From an uncultured Acetatifactor sp. (GTDB taxonomy: Bacteria > Bacillota > Clostridia > Lachnospirales > Lachnospiraceae), in contig CAJTSY010000184.1 of the NCBI GenBank assembly GCA_910578995.1, positions 1-5,892 on the forward strand: DNA of 5,892 nt, in the 5' to 3' direction. Under the pieces are notes generated by a model. The model searched no databases. It was not told the DNA's origin and worked only from the letters and a program-made list of their open reading frames with translations. Positions 1 to 5,892 of this stretch are shown here, one piece after another (position 1 is the first letter of the stretch; each line of letters begins with the position of its first letter). Position numbers and translations under genes: made by a program.

Positions 1-2
1 AG

Positions 3-398
3 GCGGCGGACTGCATGAGAATCGCTTCCCAGAAGTATATCGGCAGAAAGTCCTATGAAAGGCGGAAGCGCAGGGAAAGGGATAATTCCGCTATCGGACT
101 GCCAGTATGTGATATTTCCCAGGAGGAAAAGGAGCTGCGGACCCAGGAGATTATGTCCGGCACCAAGAACCGTTTTTCCATAGAGTGTACGCAGCGGTTT
201 CTGGAGGAGAGGATGGCCGGGAAGAAGGAATTGGAGCTGAAGGAGCAACGCATCGGGGACAGGGAGGAAGCCCTGCTCTTTGCCGCCTCCGTCATGTATT
301 CCGGGATAGAGGAATTTCCTTACGCAGTGGAATTGAAGGAAGACTATGTGGAGACGGACATAGCCAGGATGAGCAACATGAAAATAAAGAAACGGTAG
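3..398 (+). CDS. jetA: Wadjet JetA, kleisin (MukF/MksF-like) subunit, C-terminal part
   Basis: This is the 3' part of a gene that enters from before the window. The frame is open from the first complete codon (AADC precedes the Met at 15), so that Met is internal and not a start. About 131 residues are visible; whole JetA proteins are usually around 480-500 residues. The fragment has a basic stretch (YERRKRRERD), then a charged helical region (about residues 50-85), then a compact C-terminal segment reading FPYAVELKEDYVETD and ending in a basic tail (KIKKR). In known Wadjet/MukBEF complexes the kleisin C-terminal winged helix contacts the head of the SMC subunit, and this segment is the probable equivalent. 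Identification rests on position directly before JetB, JetC and JetD and on resemblance to the C-terminus of the Firmicute JetA family. Stop TAG is at 396-398, 9 bases before jetB and in the same frame. Confidence 0.8.
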   Translation, partial: AADCMRIASQKYIGRKSYERRKRRERDNSAIGLPVCDISQEEKELRTQEIMSGTKNRFSIECTQRFLEERMAGKKELELKEQRIGDREEALLFAASVMYSGIEEFPYAVELKEDYVETDIARMSNMKIKKR

Positions 399-402
399 AG
401 GT
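397..402 (+). promoter_or_regulatory. Ribosome binding site of jetB
   Basis: AGAGGT lies 5 bases before the ATG at 408 and overlaps the jetA stop codon (TAG at 396-398). It is a modest Shine-Dalgarno match. The overlap suggests that ribosomes finishing jetA can start jetB by coupling. Confidence 0.5.
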
Positions 403-407
403 ACCTT

Positions 408-1076
408 ATGGGGGAATTTGATTTTCTGGAGCGAATGAAGGACGAGGATGAGCTTCTGTTCAAGAGATGTATCAGGAAGCTGTTGGACCAGACTTTTATC
501 ATAGAGGACAGGGATGAGCGGCTGTACCAGTATCTCTCGGTGGAGTCCAACTGCTATGATGTCTCTGCCTTTCTTCGAAAGATCGGCTATGACGTGATTG
601 TGGAGGACAAGCTGAAGGTAGCCATGCTGATACAGAATGAGGCGGATCTGGATACCGTGGGGATCAAGCGCAGCAACCTGGTGAGCTTCGACGGAAAACA
701 GGTTCAGATGCTTCTGGTTTTGTGGCTGCTGTATCTGGAGAAGGTGGGTTTTTCGGAGGAAATCTATGTGACAGTGGGGGATGTGGTAGACAAGTGCAAG
801 GTGTATGGGATGGAGTTGGCGCCTGTAGAATTCAGAGGGGCCTTGAAGCTGTTTAAACGCTTCAGCCTGCTGTCCTGGGACGAAAATGACATGGGGGAGA
901 ACAGCAAAATAAAGCTTTATCCGTCCCTGCAGTTCTGCATGGATATCCCGCAGCTGAAGCAGGTGATGCGGGAGTATCTTCCGGAGGATAAATTTGACCT
1001 GGCGGAAGCGGAAAATCCTGAGGACGGGGAAGGCACAGAGATGGATGAAGAGGATTTTCAGGGAGCGTTTGACTGA
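408..1076 (+). CDS. jetB: Wadjet JetB, KITE (MukE/MksE-like) subunit
   Basis: This 222-residue protein is the probable small accessory subunit that dimerises and binds the kleisin and DNA in the Wadjet SMC complex. It is soluble, with no signal peptide or membrane helix. Residues 12-60 are helical and charged; 60-95 include a short strand-rich part (YDVIVEDKLKVAMLI); 98-155 hold a leucine-rich helix (QMLLVLWLLYLEKVG) followed by a likely winged-helix region ending near LFKRFSLLSW. Residues 192-222 form a very acidic tail with 14 Asp/Glu and a single Lys. The sequence does not look like classical DUF4194 JetB; it resembles the Clostridia family found next to JetA there (I believe DUF6063, from memory). 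The function follows from operon position and size more than from motifs. Start ATG 408 is the first possible one, because the jetA stop lies in frame 9 bases upstream. Confidence 0.8.
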   Translation: MGEFDFLERMKDEDELLFKRCIRKLLDQTFIIEDRDERLYQYLSVESNCYDVSAFLRKIGYDVIVEDKLKVAMLIQNEADLDTVGIKRSNLVSFDGKQVQMLLVLWLLYLEKVGFSEEIYVTVGDVVDKCKVYGMELAPVEFRGALKLFKRFSLLSWDENDMGENSKIKLYPSLQFCMDIPQLKQVMREYLPEDKFDLAEAENPEDGEGTEMDEEDFQGAFD

Positions 1077-1086
1077 GAACGGCAGG

Positions 1087-1110
1087 GCCGGGCGGAGGGG
1101 ATGTCCCGGC
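1087..1110 (+). repeat. GC-rich inverted repeat (possible hairpin) in the jetB-jetC spacer
   Basis: GCCGGG at 1087-1092 pairs perfectly with CCCGGC at 1105-1110, leaving a 12-base loop (1093-1104). The loop carries a purine-rich GGAGGGG and an ATG at 1101. The right arm ends 5 bases before the jetC Shine-Dalgarno at 1116-1121. No T-run follows, so it is not an intrinsic terminator. It could adjust jetC translation or mRNA processing, or be chance in a GC-rich spacer. Confidence 0.35.
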
Positions 1111-1115
1111 GGAAG

Positions 1116-1121
1116 AAGGGG
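1116..1121 (+). promoter_or_regulatory. Ribosome binding site of jetC
   Basis: AAGGGG sits 5 bases before the ATG at 1127 within the purine run 1111-1126. It supports 1127 as the start, as does the protein, which begins directly with the first strand of the ATPase head. Confidence 0.6.
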
Positions 1122-1126
1122 AAGAG

Positions 1127-4100
1127 ATGGCAAAGGTAGTATTGACAAATATTTATCTGGTGAACTGGTATGGCTTTATCAATGCAAAGATTCCCGTTGG
1201 GCGGGATCTTACGCTCATCACCGGGGAGAACGAATGCGGTAAGTCCACGATTCTGGATGCGGTGAAATATGCCTTTACCGGGGATGTGGAATTCAATAAA
1301 TCTTCCAATACGCAGAATGCGGGAGGCAGTAAAAGAACCCTGTCTTCTTACACCCGCTGCTTGATAGACCCAAGTTCCGGAATTTATTCCAGGCCGGCGG
1401 AGAAGATGCCCAATGTATACAGCCATATTTCACTGGAGTACCAGGATGAGCTGAACAAGGATTCTTTTGTTCTGGGAGTGGTGTTGGAGACCAATTCCAG
1501 TAATAATGTGACGTCCTACTGGTACGCCATTGAACATGCCCGTATGGATCAGGTACAGTATACATATGAGGAGAAGGGCGTCCTGAAGCCCTATGATTAT
1601 CAGGGTTTTCAGCGCGCCCACCGGATACAGGTCATGTCCCAGAGGGACGCCCTGGTGAAATTTATGAATATGACAGGCCTGAAGCTGTCCTTTGGGGAGA
1701 TCCGGAAGTTCCAGAGAAAGCTCAGGAGCATCATGACATACAACCCCGGGGCCAAGATTCAGCAGTTCATCAAGGAGTCCGTACTGGAGGCCAGAGACAT
1801 CAATTTTGACAAGCTTCGGGATGCGAAAAATTATATCGAGAAGATGAACCAGACCCTGGAACTGATCAAATTGGAACTGGAGGCCCTGGATGGCATTCTG
1901 AAGGATTTTGAGAAATATGAGGCCGTAAAGACCAGGCTGATAGTGGATGACGGGAAGCAGGTTTATAAAAGTATTCTGAGATTAAAAAAGTCTATCCGGG
2001 AAGTTCAGGAGCAGATTGCCGGAAATAAAATGGAAATCCAGCATCTGGAGGGAGCGGTACGGGACAAGGAAGCGGAAAAAGACCGGGTGGAAAACGGGCT
2101 TTTGAAGGCGAAGAGTAACTTAAGCGAATTGGACTGCTCAAAGGCTATCGAGGAAGAGGAGGAGAACCGGAAAAGACTGCAAGGGAAACGGGACGAACTG
2201 GAGCAGGCAAGGAAACTGCTGTACGCCTTTCAGGAGCAGGTAAAGGAGATGCTGCCCATGCTGGGCCGCCTGGGGACGGAGGTTGCGGACGAAGAGATTC
2301 TGGCCGGACTGACGGGGGCGGATTATTCCTATGTGGAGAAAAAGAACGCTGCGGACAGGCTTAAGCGGCTTCTGGCGGATACAAAGGAGCGCCTGACGGA
2401 GCAGCGGGTGGAAATTCGGAGCAGGCTGAATTCAGTACAGGAGGAATTGATTCATTACAATAAAATAGTAGAGGAATGCGGGAAGAACAGACTGGACTAT
2501 TCCCATGTTCCGGAACAGGCGGAATTGCTCAGGGAGATCAACCGGGAATTCAGGAACCGGAAGGTTCCCGCCCAGGCCATGTTTTCCTGCGAATATGTGG
2601 TGAAGGTGGAGGACGAGGAATGGAGAGCCGCCATAGAGGCCTTTCTGGGAATCCACAGATACAGTATCCTGGTGGAACCGGAGTGGTTCGATATCGCTAA
2701 CCAGGTTTTGGACAAGTCTTCCCATAAATATGCGGAGCTGGTCAATACGAAGCTCCTGGCAGAGAAGAAGGTAAAGCGTTTTGAAGATGCGGTGGTGAAC
2801 CGGCTTGTGATTAAGAATGAGACTGCCCGGAAGTATTTTGATTTTTGGCTTGGCGGAATCCATGGGGTGTCCCTGGATCAGGTACCCCGGTATGAGAACG
2901 CCATGTCCAAAGAGGGAAAGCTTGCCAGAAATATGGCGGTGACCTACATTAATACGAAGAAGAACACCACCTTCTGTCTGGGGCAGGAAGCCATAGAGCT
3001 GAACAGAAAGAATGCCGAAAAGCAAATCAGGGATCTGGAACAGCAGGAAAAGGAGCTTTTGAAAGAGCAGCAGAATGTTCAGCATCTTATCGGGCGGATG
3101 GCAGAACAGCTGGAGTATTTTAAGGAATATGATTTCGACGCCTGCGGCAAGTATGACCTGGCGGTGAGGGCGCTGAACGAGTCGGCGGAGAAGCTGAAAA
3201 AGCTGCGGGACGCCCAGAAGAATAACCTGGAATACCAGACCCTGTTTTTGCAGGTGGAGGAGCTGGAAAGGCAGCTTTTAAAGGTGAGGGAGGGACTGGA
3301 TCAGGCAAAAGACAGGAAGAGAGGCCTGGAACTGGAAAATAAAAACCATGCGGCGCAGCTGACGAAAGACAGTCTGGCACTGAAGGACAGGGAAGAGCGC
3401 CTGGAAGAGCTGAACGGCCTGCATGGAACCGAGATAAAGACGGCCATGAAGGAATATGACGAGTTTCAGGCAGGGATTTCCAGGACGGGGGATGTGATGC
3501 TGCCGGAGTCCCGAAGAAAGAGGGAGGGGGAGAAGCAGACCCTGGAGGCGAATATTTTAGGGGGCCAGAAATCTTATAATATGAAAAAGAAGCCGGAGGA
3601 CCAGCTGCCGGAAGGCCTGGGACAGGAAAGTAAATACCTTGCCAGGAAGACCAAAATCTGGGTGGATGATCTTCAGGAGATCCATGCCAAAATGGCGGAA
3701 CAGACCAGACGATATGAATCCATATTTAAGAACGAATTCGTGCTTTCCGTATACCAGACTGCCCTGGGGGCCAGGGAAGATATCGCGGGAATCAACAAGG
3801 AACTGCGGAAGCTGAAATTTTCCACCAGATACCAGTTCGACGTCAACCTCCTGGATGATAAATCCGACTATGCCAAAGTCCTGCGCTATGCGGAATACCT
3901 GAAAAAGGTGAACAAGGTGGACGACGGGCAGATGGTGTTCGGCAGTCTCTACGGCTACGAGGATGACGAGATAGAGCAGCGGGAAAAGGAGATCCGGGAA
4001 ATCATCAACCGTATCATAGACAAAAATGACACAGGGATGATAAAGGATTTTGCGGATTACCGGAATTACATGAGTTATGAGATCATAATCAACAACGCGG

Positions 4101-4459
4101 ATGTAAAGGATGGCAGGCTTTCCAGGCAGGCGGGGTACAATTCCGGAGCCGGCACTCAGATTCCCTATACTTTGATTCTGTCTGCCGCTCTGTCCATGCT
4201 CTATAATGCCAGGGTCAATTCCACAAGGCTTATTTTCATTGACGAGCCTTTTGAGAAGATGAGTGACCACAATATCAAGCTTATGCTGGAATTCTTTCAG
4301 AATCAGGACTTCCAGGTGATCTTCTGTGCCCCGCCCAACAAGACGGATTCCATAGGCTATGAGTGCGACACCGTCATTCCCGTCCTGAAGATTAGAAAAG
4401 AAAATATGCAGATAGGAAGCGTGCAATTCCATGAGCGAAAAGGAACGGTACATCACTGA
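1127..4459 (+). CDS. jetC: Wadjet JetC, SMC/MukB-like ATPase
   Basis: This 1110-residue protein is the motor of the complex: in studied Wadjets JetC dimers hydrolyse ATP to extrude DNA loops. Residues 1-220 form the N-terminal head lobe, with Walker A GENECGKST at 33-41 (Lys39) and the SYTR segment at 74-77. Residues about 225-475 are charged heptad-like coiled coil. About 478-615 are a globular hinge-like part (from AMFSCEYVV through FDFWLGGIHG). About 622-870 are the returning coiled coil, then the C-terminal head lobe. The ABC signature position reads NSGAGTQ (1005-1011), not LSGGQ; Walker B is LIFIDEP at 1035-1041 with catalytic-type Glu1040; a D-loop-like MSD lies at 1045-1047. The segment after Walker B reads VIFCAPP, with no H-loop histidine, which I recall being usual for MukB/JetC relatives. 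The length matches the family and the frame is intact. It could be mistaken for SbcC, but the neighbours and hinge argue for JetC. The 3' end overlaps jetD. Confidence 0.93.
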   Translation: MAKVVLTNIYLVNWYGFINAKIPVGRDLTLITGENECGKSTILDAVKYAFTGDVEFNKSSNTQNAGGSKRTLSSYTRCLIDPSSGIYSRPAEKMPNVYSHISLEYQDELNKDSFVLGVVLETNSSNNVTSYWYAIEHARMDQVQYTYEEKGVLKPYDYQGFQRAHRIQVMSQRDALVKFMNMTGLKLSFGEIRKFQRKLRSIMTYNPGAKIQQFIKESVLEARDINFDKLRDAKNYIEKMNQTLELIKLELEALDGILKDFEKYEAVKTRLIVDDGKQVYKSILRLKKSIREVQEQIAGNKMEIQHLEGAVRDKEAEKDRVENGLLKAKSNLSELDCSKAIEEEEENRKRLQGKRDELEQARKLLYAFQEQVKEMLPMLGRLGTEVADEEILAGLTGADYSYVEKKNAADRLKRLLADTKERLTEQRVEIRSRLNSVQEELIHYNKIVEECGKNRLDYSHVPEQAELLREINREFRNRKVPAQAMFSCEYVVKVEDEEWRAAIEAFLGIHRYSILVEPEWFDIANQVLDKSSHKYAELVNTKLLAEKKVKRFEDAVVNRLVIKNETARKYFDFWLGGIHGVSLDQVPRYENAMSKEGKLARNMAVTYINTKKNTTFCLGQEAIELNRKNAEKQIRDLEQQEKELLKEQQNVQHLIGRMAEQLEYFKEYDFDACGKYDLAVRALNESAEKLKKLRDAQKNNLEYQTLFLQVEELERQLLKVREGLDQAKDRKRGLELENKNHAAQLTKDSLALKDREERLEELNGLHGTEIKTAMKEYDEFQAGISRTGDVMLPESRRKREGEKQTLEANILGGQKSYNMKKKPEDQLPEGLGQESKYLARKTKIWVDDLQEIHAKMAEQTRRYESIFKNEFVLSVYQTALGAREDIAGINKELRKLKFSTRYQFDVNLLDDKSDYAKVLRYAEYLKKVNKVDDGQMVFGSLYGYEDDEIEQREKEIREIINRIIDKNDTGMIKDFADYRNYMSYEIIINNADVKDGRLSRQAGYNSGAGTQIPYTLILSAALSMLYNARVNSTRLIFIDEPFEKMSDHNIKLMLEFFQNQDFQVIFCAPPNKTDSIGYECDTVIPVLKIRKENMQIGSVQFHERKGTVHH
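4414..4419 (+). promoter_or_regulatory. Ribosome binding site of jetD, inside jetC
   Basis: AGGAAG ends 11 bases before the ATG at 4431, which is longer than the optimum. An in-frame TAG at 4413-4415 closes the jetD frame upstream and no GTG or TTG lies between, so ATG 4431 is the earliest possible start. The long spacer suggests help from coupling to jetC translation. Confidence 0.45.
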
Positions 4460-5768
4460 GATTCTGGGCAGGCTGTTAAAAAAGTATTACAAGAGAGAGC
4501 TTCAGTACGGCCAGGCCAAAATAGCCAGAAGGATTCAGCTGAATATCAGGGAGGTTTATCCGGGTTATGAGAAGCTTGATGCGGATATGGAAGTCAAGGA
4601 AGCGGTAAACCAAGCGGCCAGGACGCTGAAGGAACTGGAATATATAGGGGTCTCCTGCCTGCCCTACAGTGATGATATAGAGAAAATATATCTGAATGCG
4701 GGGAAAATTGGGGAGATAGAGGCCTGGCTGGAAGGGGAGTTCGGAATTCCGGCAAGGCCTGCGGCCCTGGACAGTATGAACAGGCTTTTGGAAGAGTATG
4801 CCCACAGGGGAGAGCTTACGGCATATTATTGCGGGAAGCTGCGGTATGATATGGAGCATTCCGCCCTGGTATGGGATGCGGAGAAGGCCCGTGAGCTGTT
4901 GAAAATGCTGGCTTTTCTTCAGGACAACGAAAGGGATTTGTACGTCAGGGAGGCTTCCGTGCTGGTCTATGGGGATTCGAAGCACTTTGAGCAGGAGCGG
5001 TATGAGGCGGTGTGCGGCATTATCCGTGAGGCACTGGGAAAACCTGCGGCAGAGACGGAAGCACAGGACGAAATCCTGCAGATTTATCATATTTCCAGTG
5101 TGGAGCAGGAAATCAGCGTCAAGGGGGATTTTCTCATTGAGATGGAGGGTTACAGCCTGGAGACCGGATATTTTTCGGGCGGACTGTCCCTTTCAACCCG
5201 GGACATCAGAAAAATCAGGAGAATTACGGTGAGGACCCCCAATCTGGTCACCGTGGAGAATAAGACCAGTTTTTACCGGTTTGCGCGGGAGGGTTTCTCG
5301 GAAATCTATCTGGGCGGCTATGCCAACAGGCATCAGGCGGAATTGCTGAAAAAGATTTATGGAGACAATCCGGACTGTATTTATTGGCATTTCGGGGATA
5401 TAGACGTGGGGGGATTCCAGATTCACCAGCATCTGTGCGAAGCCACCGGCATCGGGTTCCGGCTGTTTTGTATGGGGACGCGGGAGCTGTGCAGTGAAAG
5501 GTTCAGGGCTGCCCTGTTGGAATTGACGGAGAATGATGCCGCAAGGGCGAAGAAGTTGGCGGAGAAGCCGGTTTACCGGGAGATATTGCAGGAGATGCTT
5601 TCGAGAGGGGTGAAGATGGAGCAGGAGATAGTATCGCTGTTCCTGATGGAGGGGGCCTGTGCCACTCCCGGGGTGGAGCCGGAGGACGGCAGGAAAATCC
5701 CCCTCTCCGATTTACCGGGAAAACAGCACGACATAGGCCCGGGAATGGGAACCAAAGAAACCTGCTAA
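4431..5768 (+). CDS. jetD: Wadjet JetD, Toprim-domain nuclease (DUF2220-like)
   Basis: This 445-residue protein is the effector nuclease: in characterised systems a JetD dimer cleaves circular DNA captured by JetABC. The N-terminal about 150 residues look like the DNA-binding arm (helical, winged-helix-like, LKKYYKRELQYGQAKIARR from 16). A family-typical VYGDSKHFE lies at 179-187. The C-terminal Toprim fold (topoisomerase VI A / Spo11-like) shows the conserved Glu276 in VENKTS, the GGYANRHQ turn at 295-302, and the metal-binding DxD (Asp323, Asp325) in WHFGDIDVGG. A late acidic helix, MEQEI at 396-400, probably supplies further metal ligands. All key residues are present, so the enzyme looks active. 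The start overlaps jetC by 29 bases. Residues from about 405 form a Gly/Pro-rich tail, GACATPGVEPEDG onwards, that looks unlike folded JetD sequence. The family call is firm; subtype is less so. Confidence 0.92.
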   Translation: MSEKERYITEILGRLLKKYYKRELQYGQAKIARRIQLNIREVYPGYEKLDADMEVKEAVNQAARTLKELEYIGVSCLPYSDDIEKIYLNAGKIGEIEAWLEGEFGIPARPAALDSMNRLLEEYAHRGELTAYYCGKLRYDMEHSALVWDAEKARELLKMLAFLQDNERDLYVREASVLVYGDSKHFEQERYEAVCGIIREALGKPAAETEAQDEILQIYHISSVEQEISVKGDFLIEMEGYSLETGYFSGGLSLSTRDIRKIRRITVRTPNLVTVENKTSFYRFAREGFSEIYLGGYANRHQAELLKKIYGDNPDCIYWHFGDIDVGGFQIHQHLCEATGIGFRLFCMGTRELCSERFRAALLELTENDAARAKKLAEKPVYREILQEMLSRGVKMEQEIVSLFLMEGACATPGVEPEDGRKIPLSDLPGKQHDIGPGMGTKETC

Positions 5769-5773
5769 ATGAT

Positions 5774-5892
5774 TCACGAATTGAAAACATACTGATTCAA
5801 TCTGACAAATGCCTCCTGTACCCGGGACAGGGGCAGCGCCAGGTTCATGCGGATATGGCAGGGGCCGTGGAAAGCCCTTCCGTCCTGCCAGG
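5774..5892 (-). CDS. MalY/PatB-like PLP-dependent aminotransferase (C-S lyase), C-terminal fragment
   Basis: The reverse strand is open from the window edge to a TGA (complement 5774-5776), giving 38 residues that begin WQDGRAFHGP and continue HIRMNLALPLSRVQEAFVRL, ending QYVFNS. This pattern, a Gly-rich turn, then (I/F)-R-x-N-(L/I)-A-x-P and a closing helix E-A-x-x-R-L, is the usual C-terminus of class I/II fold PLP enzymes of the MalY/PatB family; the Arg of IRMN is normally the one that binds the substrate carboxylate. These cytosolic enzymes act as cystathionine beta-lyases or C-S lyases in sulfur amino acid metabolism. Most of the gene lies beyond the window. It converges on jetD with only 5 bases between stops and is unlikely to share its function. 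Other class I/II aminotransferases remain possible. Confidence 0.72.
   Translation of the reverse strand, partial: WQDGRAFHGPCHIRMNLALPLSRVQEAFVRLNQYVFNS

Noticed and set aside
2432..3085. 217-codon minus-strand open frame opposite the JetC hinge
   Set aside because: It is leucine/phenylalanine-rich only because it mirrors Glu/Lys/Gln codons of coiled coil and hinge; no Shine-Dalgarno or domain supports it.
3557..4456. 299-codon open frame on the minus strand opposite the jetC 3' part
   Set aside because: It is antisense to an SMC head with clear Walker B and signature motifs; its translation has no recognisable domain and its codon pattern is that of an antisense shadow.
1127..4459. Alternative reading of the large ATPase as SbcC/Rad50 DNA repair protein
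   Set aside because: It lacks the zinc-hook CxxC at the coiled-coil apex, has a globular hinge-like region instead, and no SbcD-like phosphoesterase is adjacent.
4476..5090. 204-codon minus-strand open frame opposite the jetD 5' half
   Set aside because: It is a shadow of jetD; no motif is seen and it overlaps conserved JetD sequence throughout.
5503..5790. 95-codon minus-strand frame at the jetD 3' end
   Set aside because: It is Pro/Ser-rich low-complexity translation opposite jetD, and its start lies inside the 3' end of the better-supported PatB-like gene.
5770..5799. Direct repeat TGATTCA at 5770-5776 and 5793-5799, considered as an attachment or target-site trace
   Set aside because: Seven bases at 23-base spacing is expected by chance, and no integrase or transposase is nearby.
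5780..5801. ATTGAA/TTCAAT inverted repeat as a terminator
   Set aside because: The stem is short and AT-only with a 10-base loop, lacks a T-run on either strand, and lies within the coding end of the minus-strand gene.

Overview
The window holds most of a Wadjet-type (JetABCD / MksFEBG / EptABCD) anti-plasmid defence operon on the + strand, followed by the tail of a convergent metabolic gene. The base composition (about half G+C, with frequent AGG, CGG and GGA codons), the Shine-Dalgarno sites and the protein style suggest a Clostridia-class Firmicute, most likely Lachnospiraceae-like. This taxonomic guess is inference, because no rRNA or marker gene is present.

Layout: 3-398 is the C-terminal part of JetA (kleisin, MukF/MksF-like), whose start lies before the window. 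After 9 bases comes JetB (408-1076, MukE/MksE-like KITE subunit). After a 50-base spacer containing a GC-rich inverted repeat comes JetC (1127-4459, SMC/MukB-like ATPase of 1110 residues with Walker A, hinge, two coiled coils and Walker B). JetD (4431-5768, Toprim-fold nuclease) starts 29 bases inside the end of jetC. Only 5 bases after the jetD stop, the stop codon of a minus-strand gene is met (5774-5892, partial). Its last 38 residues look like the C-terminus of a MalY/PatB-type PLP-dependent C-S lyase/aminotransferase. No stretch over 300 bases lacks a gene.

How the genes work together: in studied Wadjet systems the JetA kleisin, JetB KITE dimer and JetC SMC form a loop-extruding motor. 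It recognises small circular DNA by topology and hands it to the JetD nuclease for cleavage, which restricts plasmid uptake and stability. The order, tight packing and overlap here fit one transcript and stoichiometric assembly. The JetA and JetB sequences look like the divergent Firmicute lineage rather than the DUF3375/DUF4194 or DUF2397-2399 lineages, so I would place this nearest to type III, provisionally.

The system itself is already described. What may be new here is detail: a conserved-looking hairpin and mini-ORF before jetC, an acidic tail on JetB, an odd C-terminal extension on JetD, a non-canonical ABC signature in JetC, and an almost gapless convergent junction without a visible terminator.
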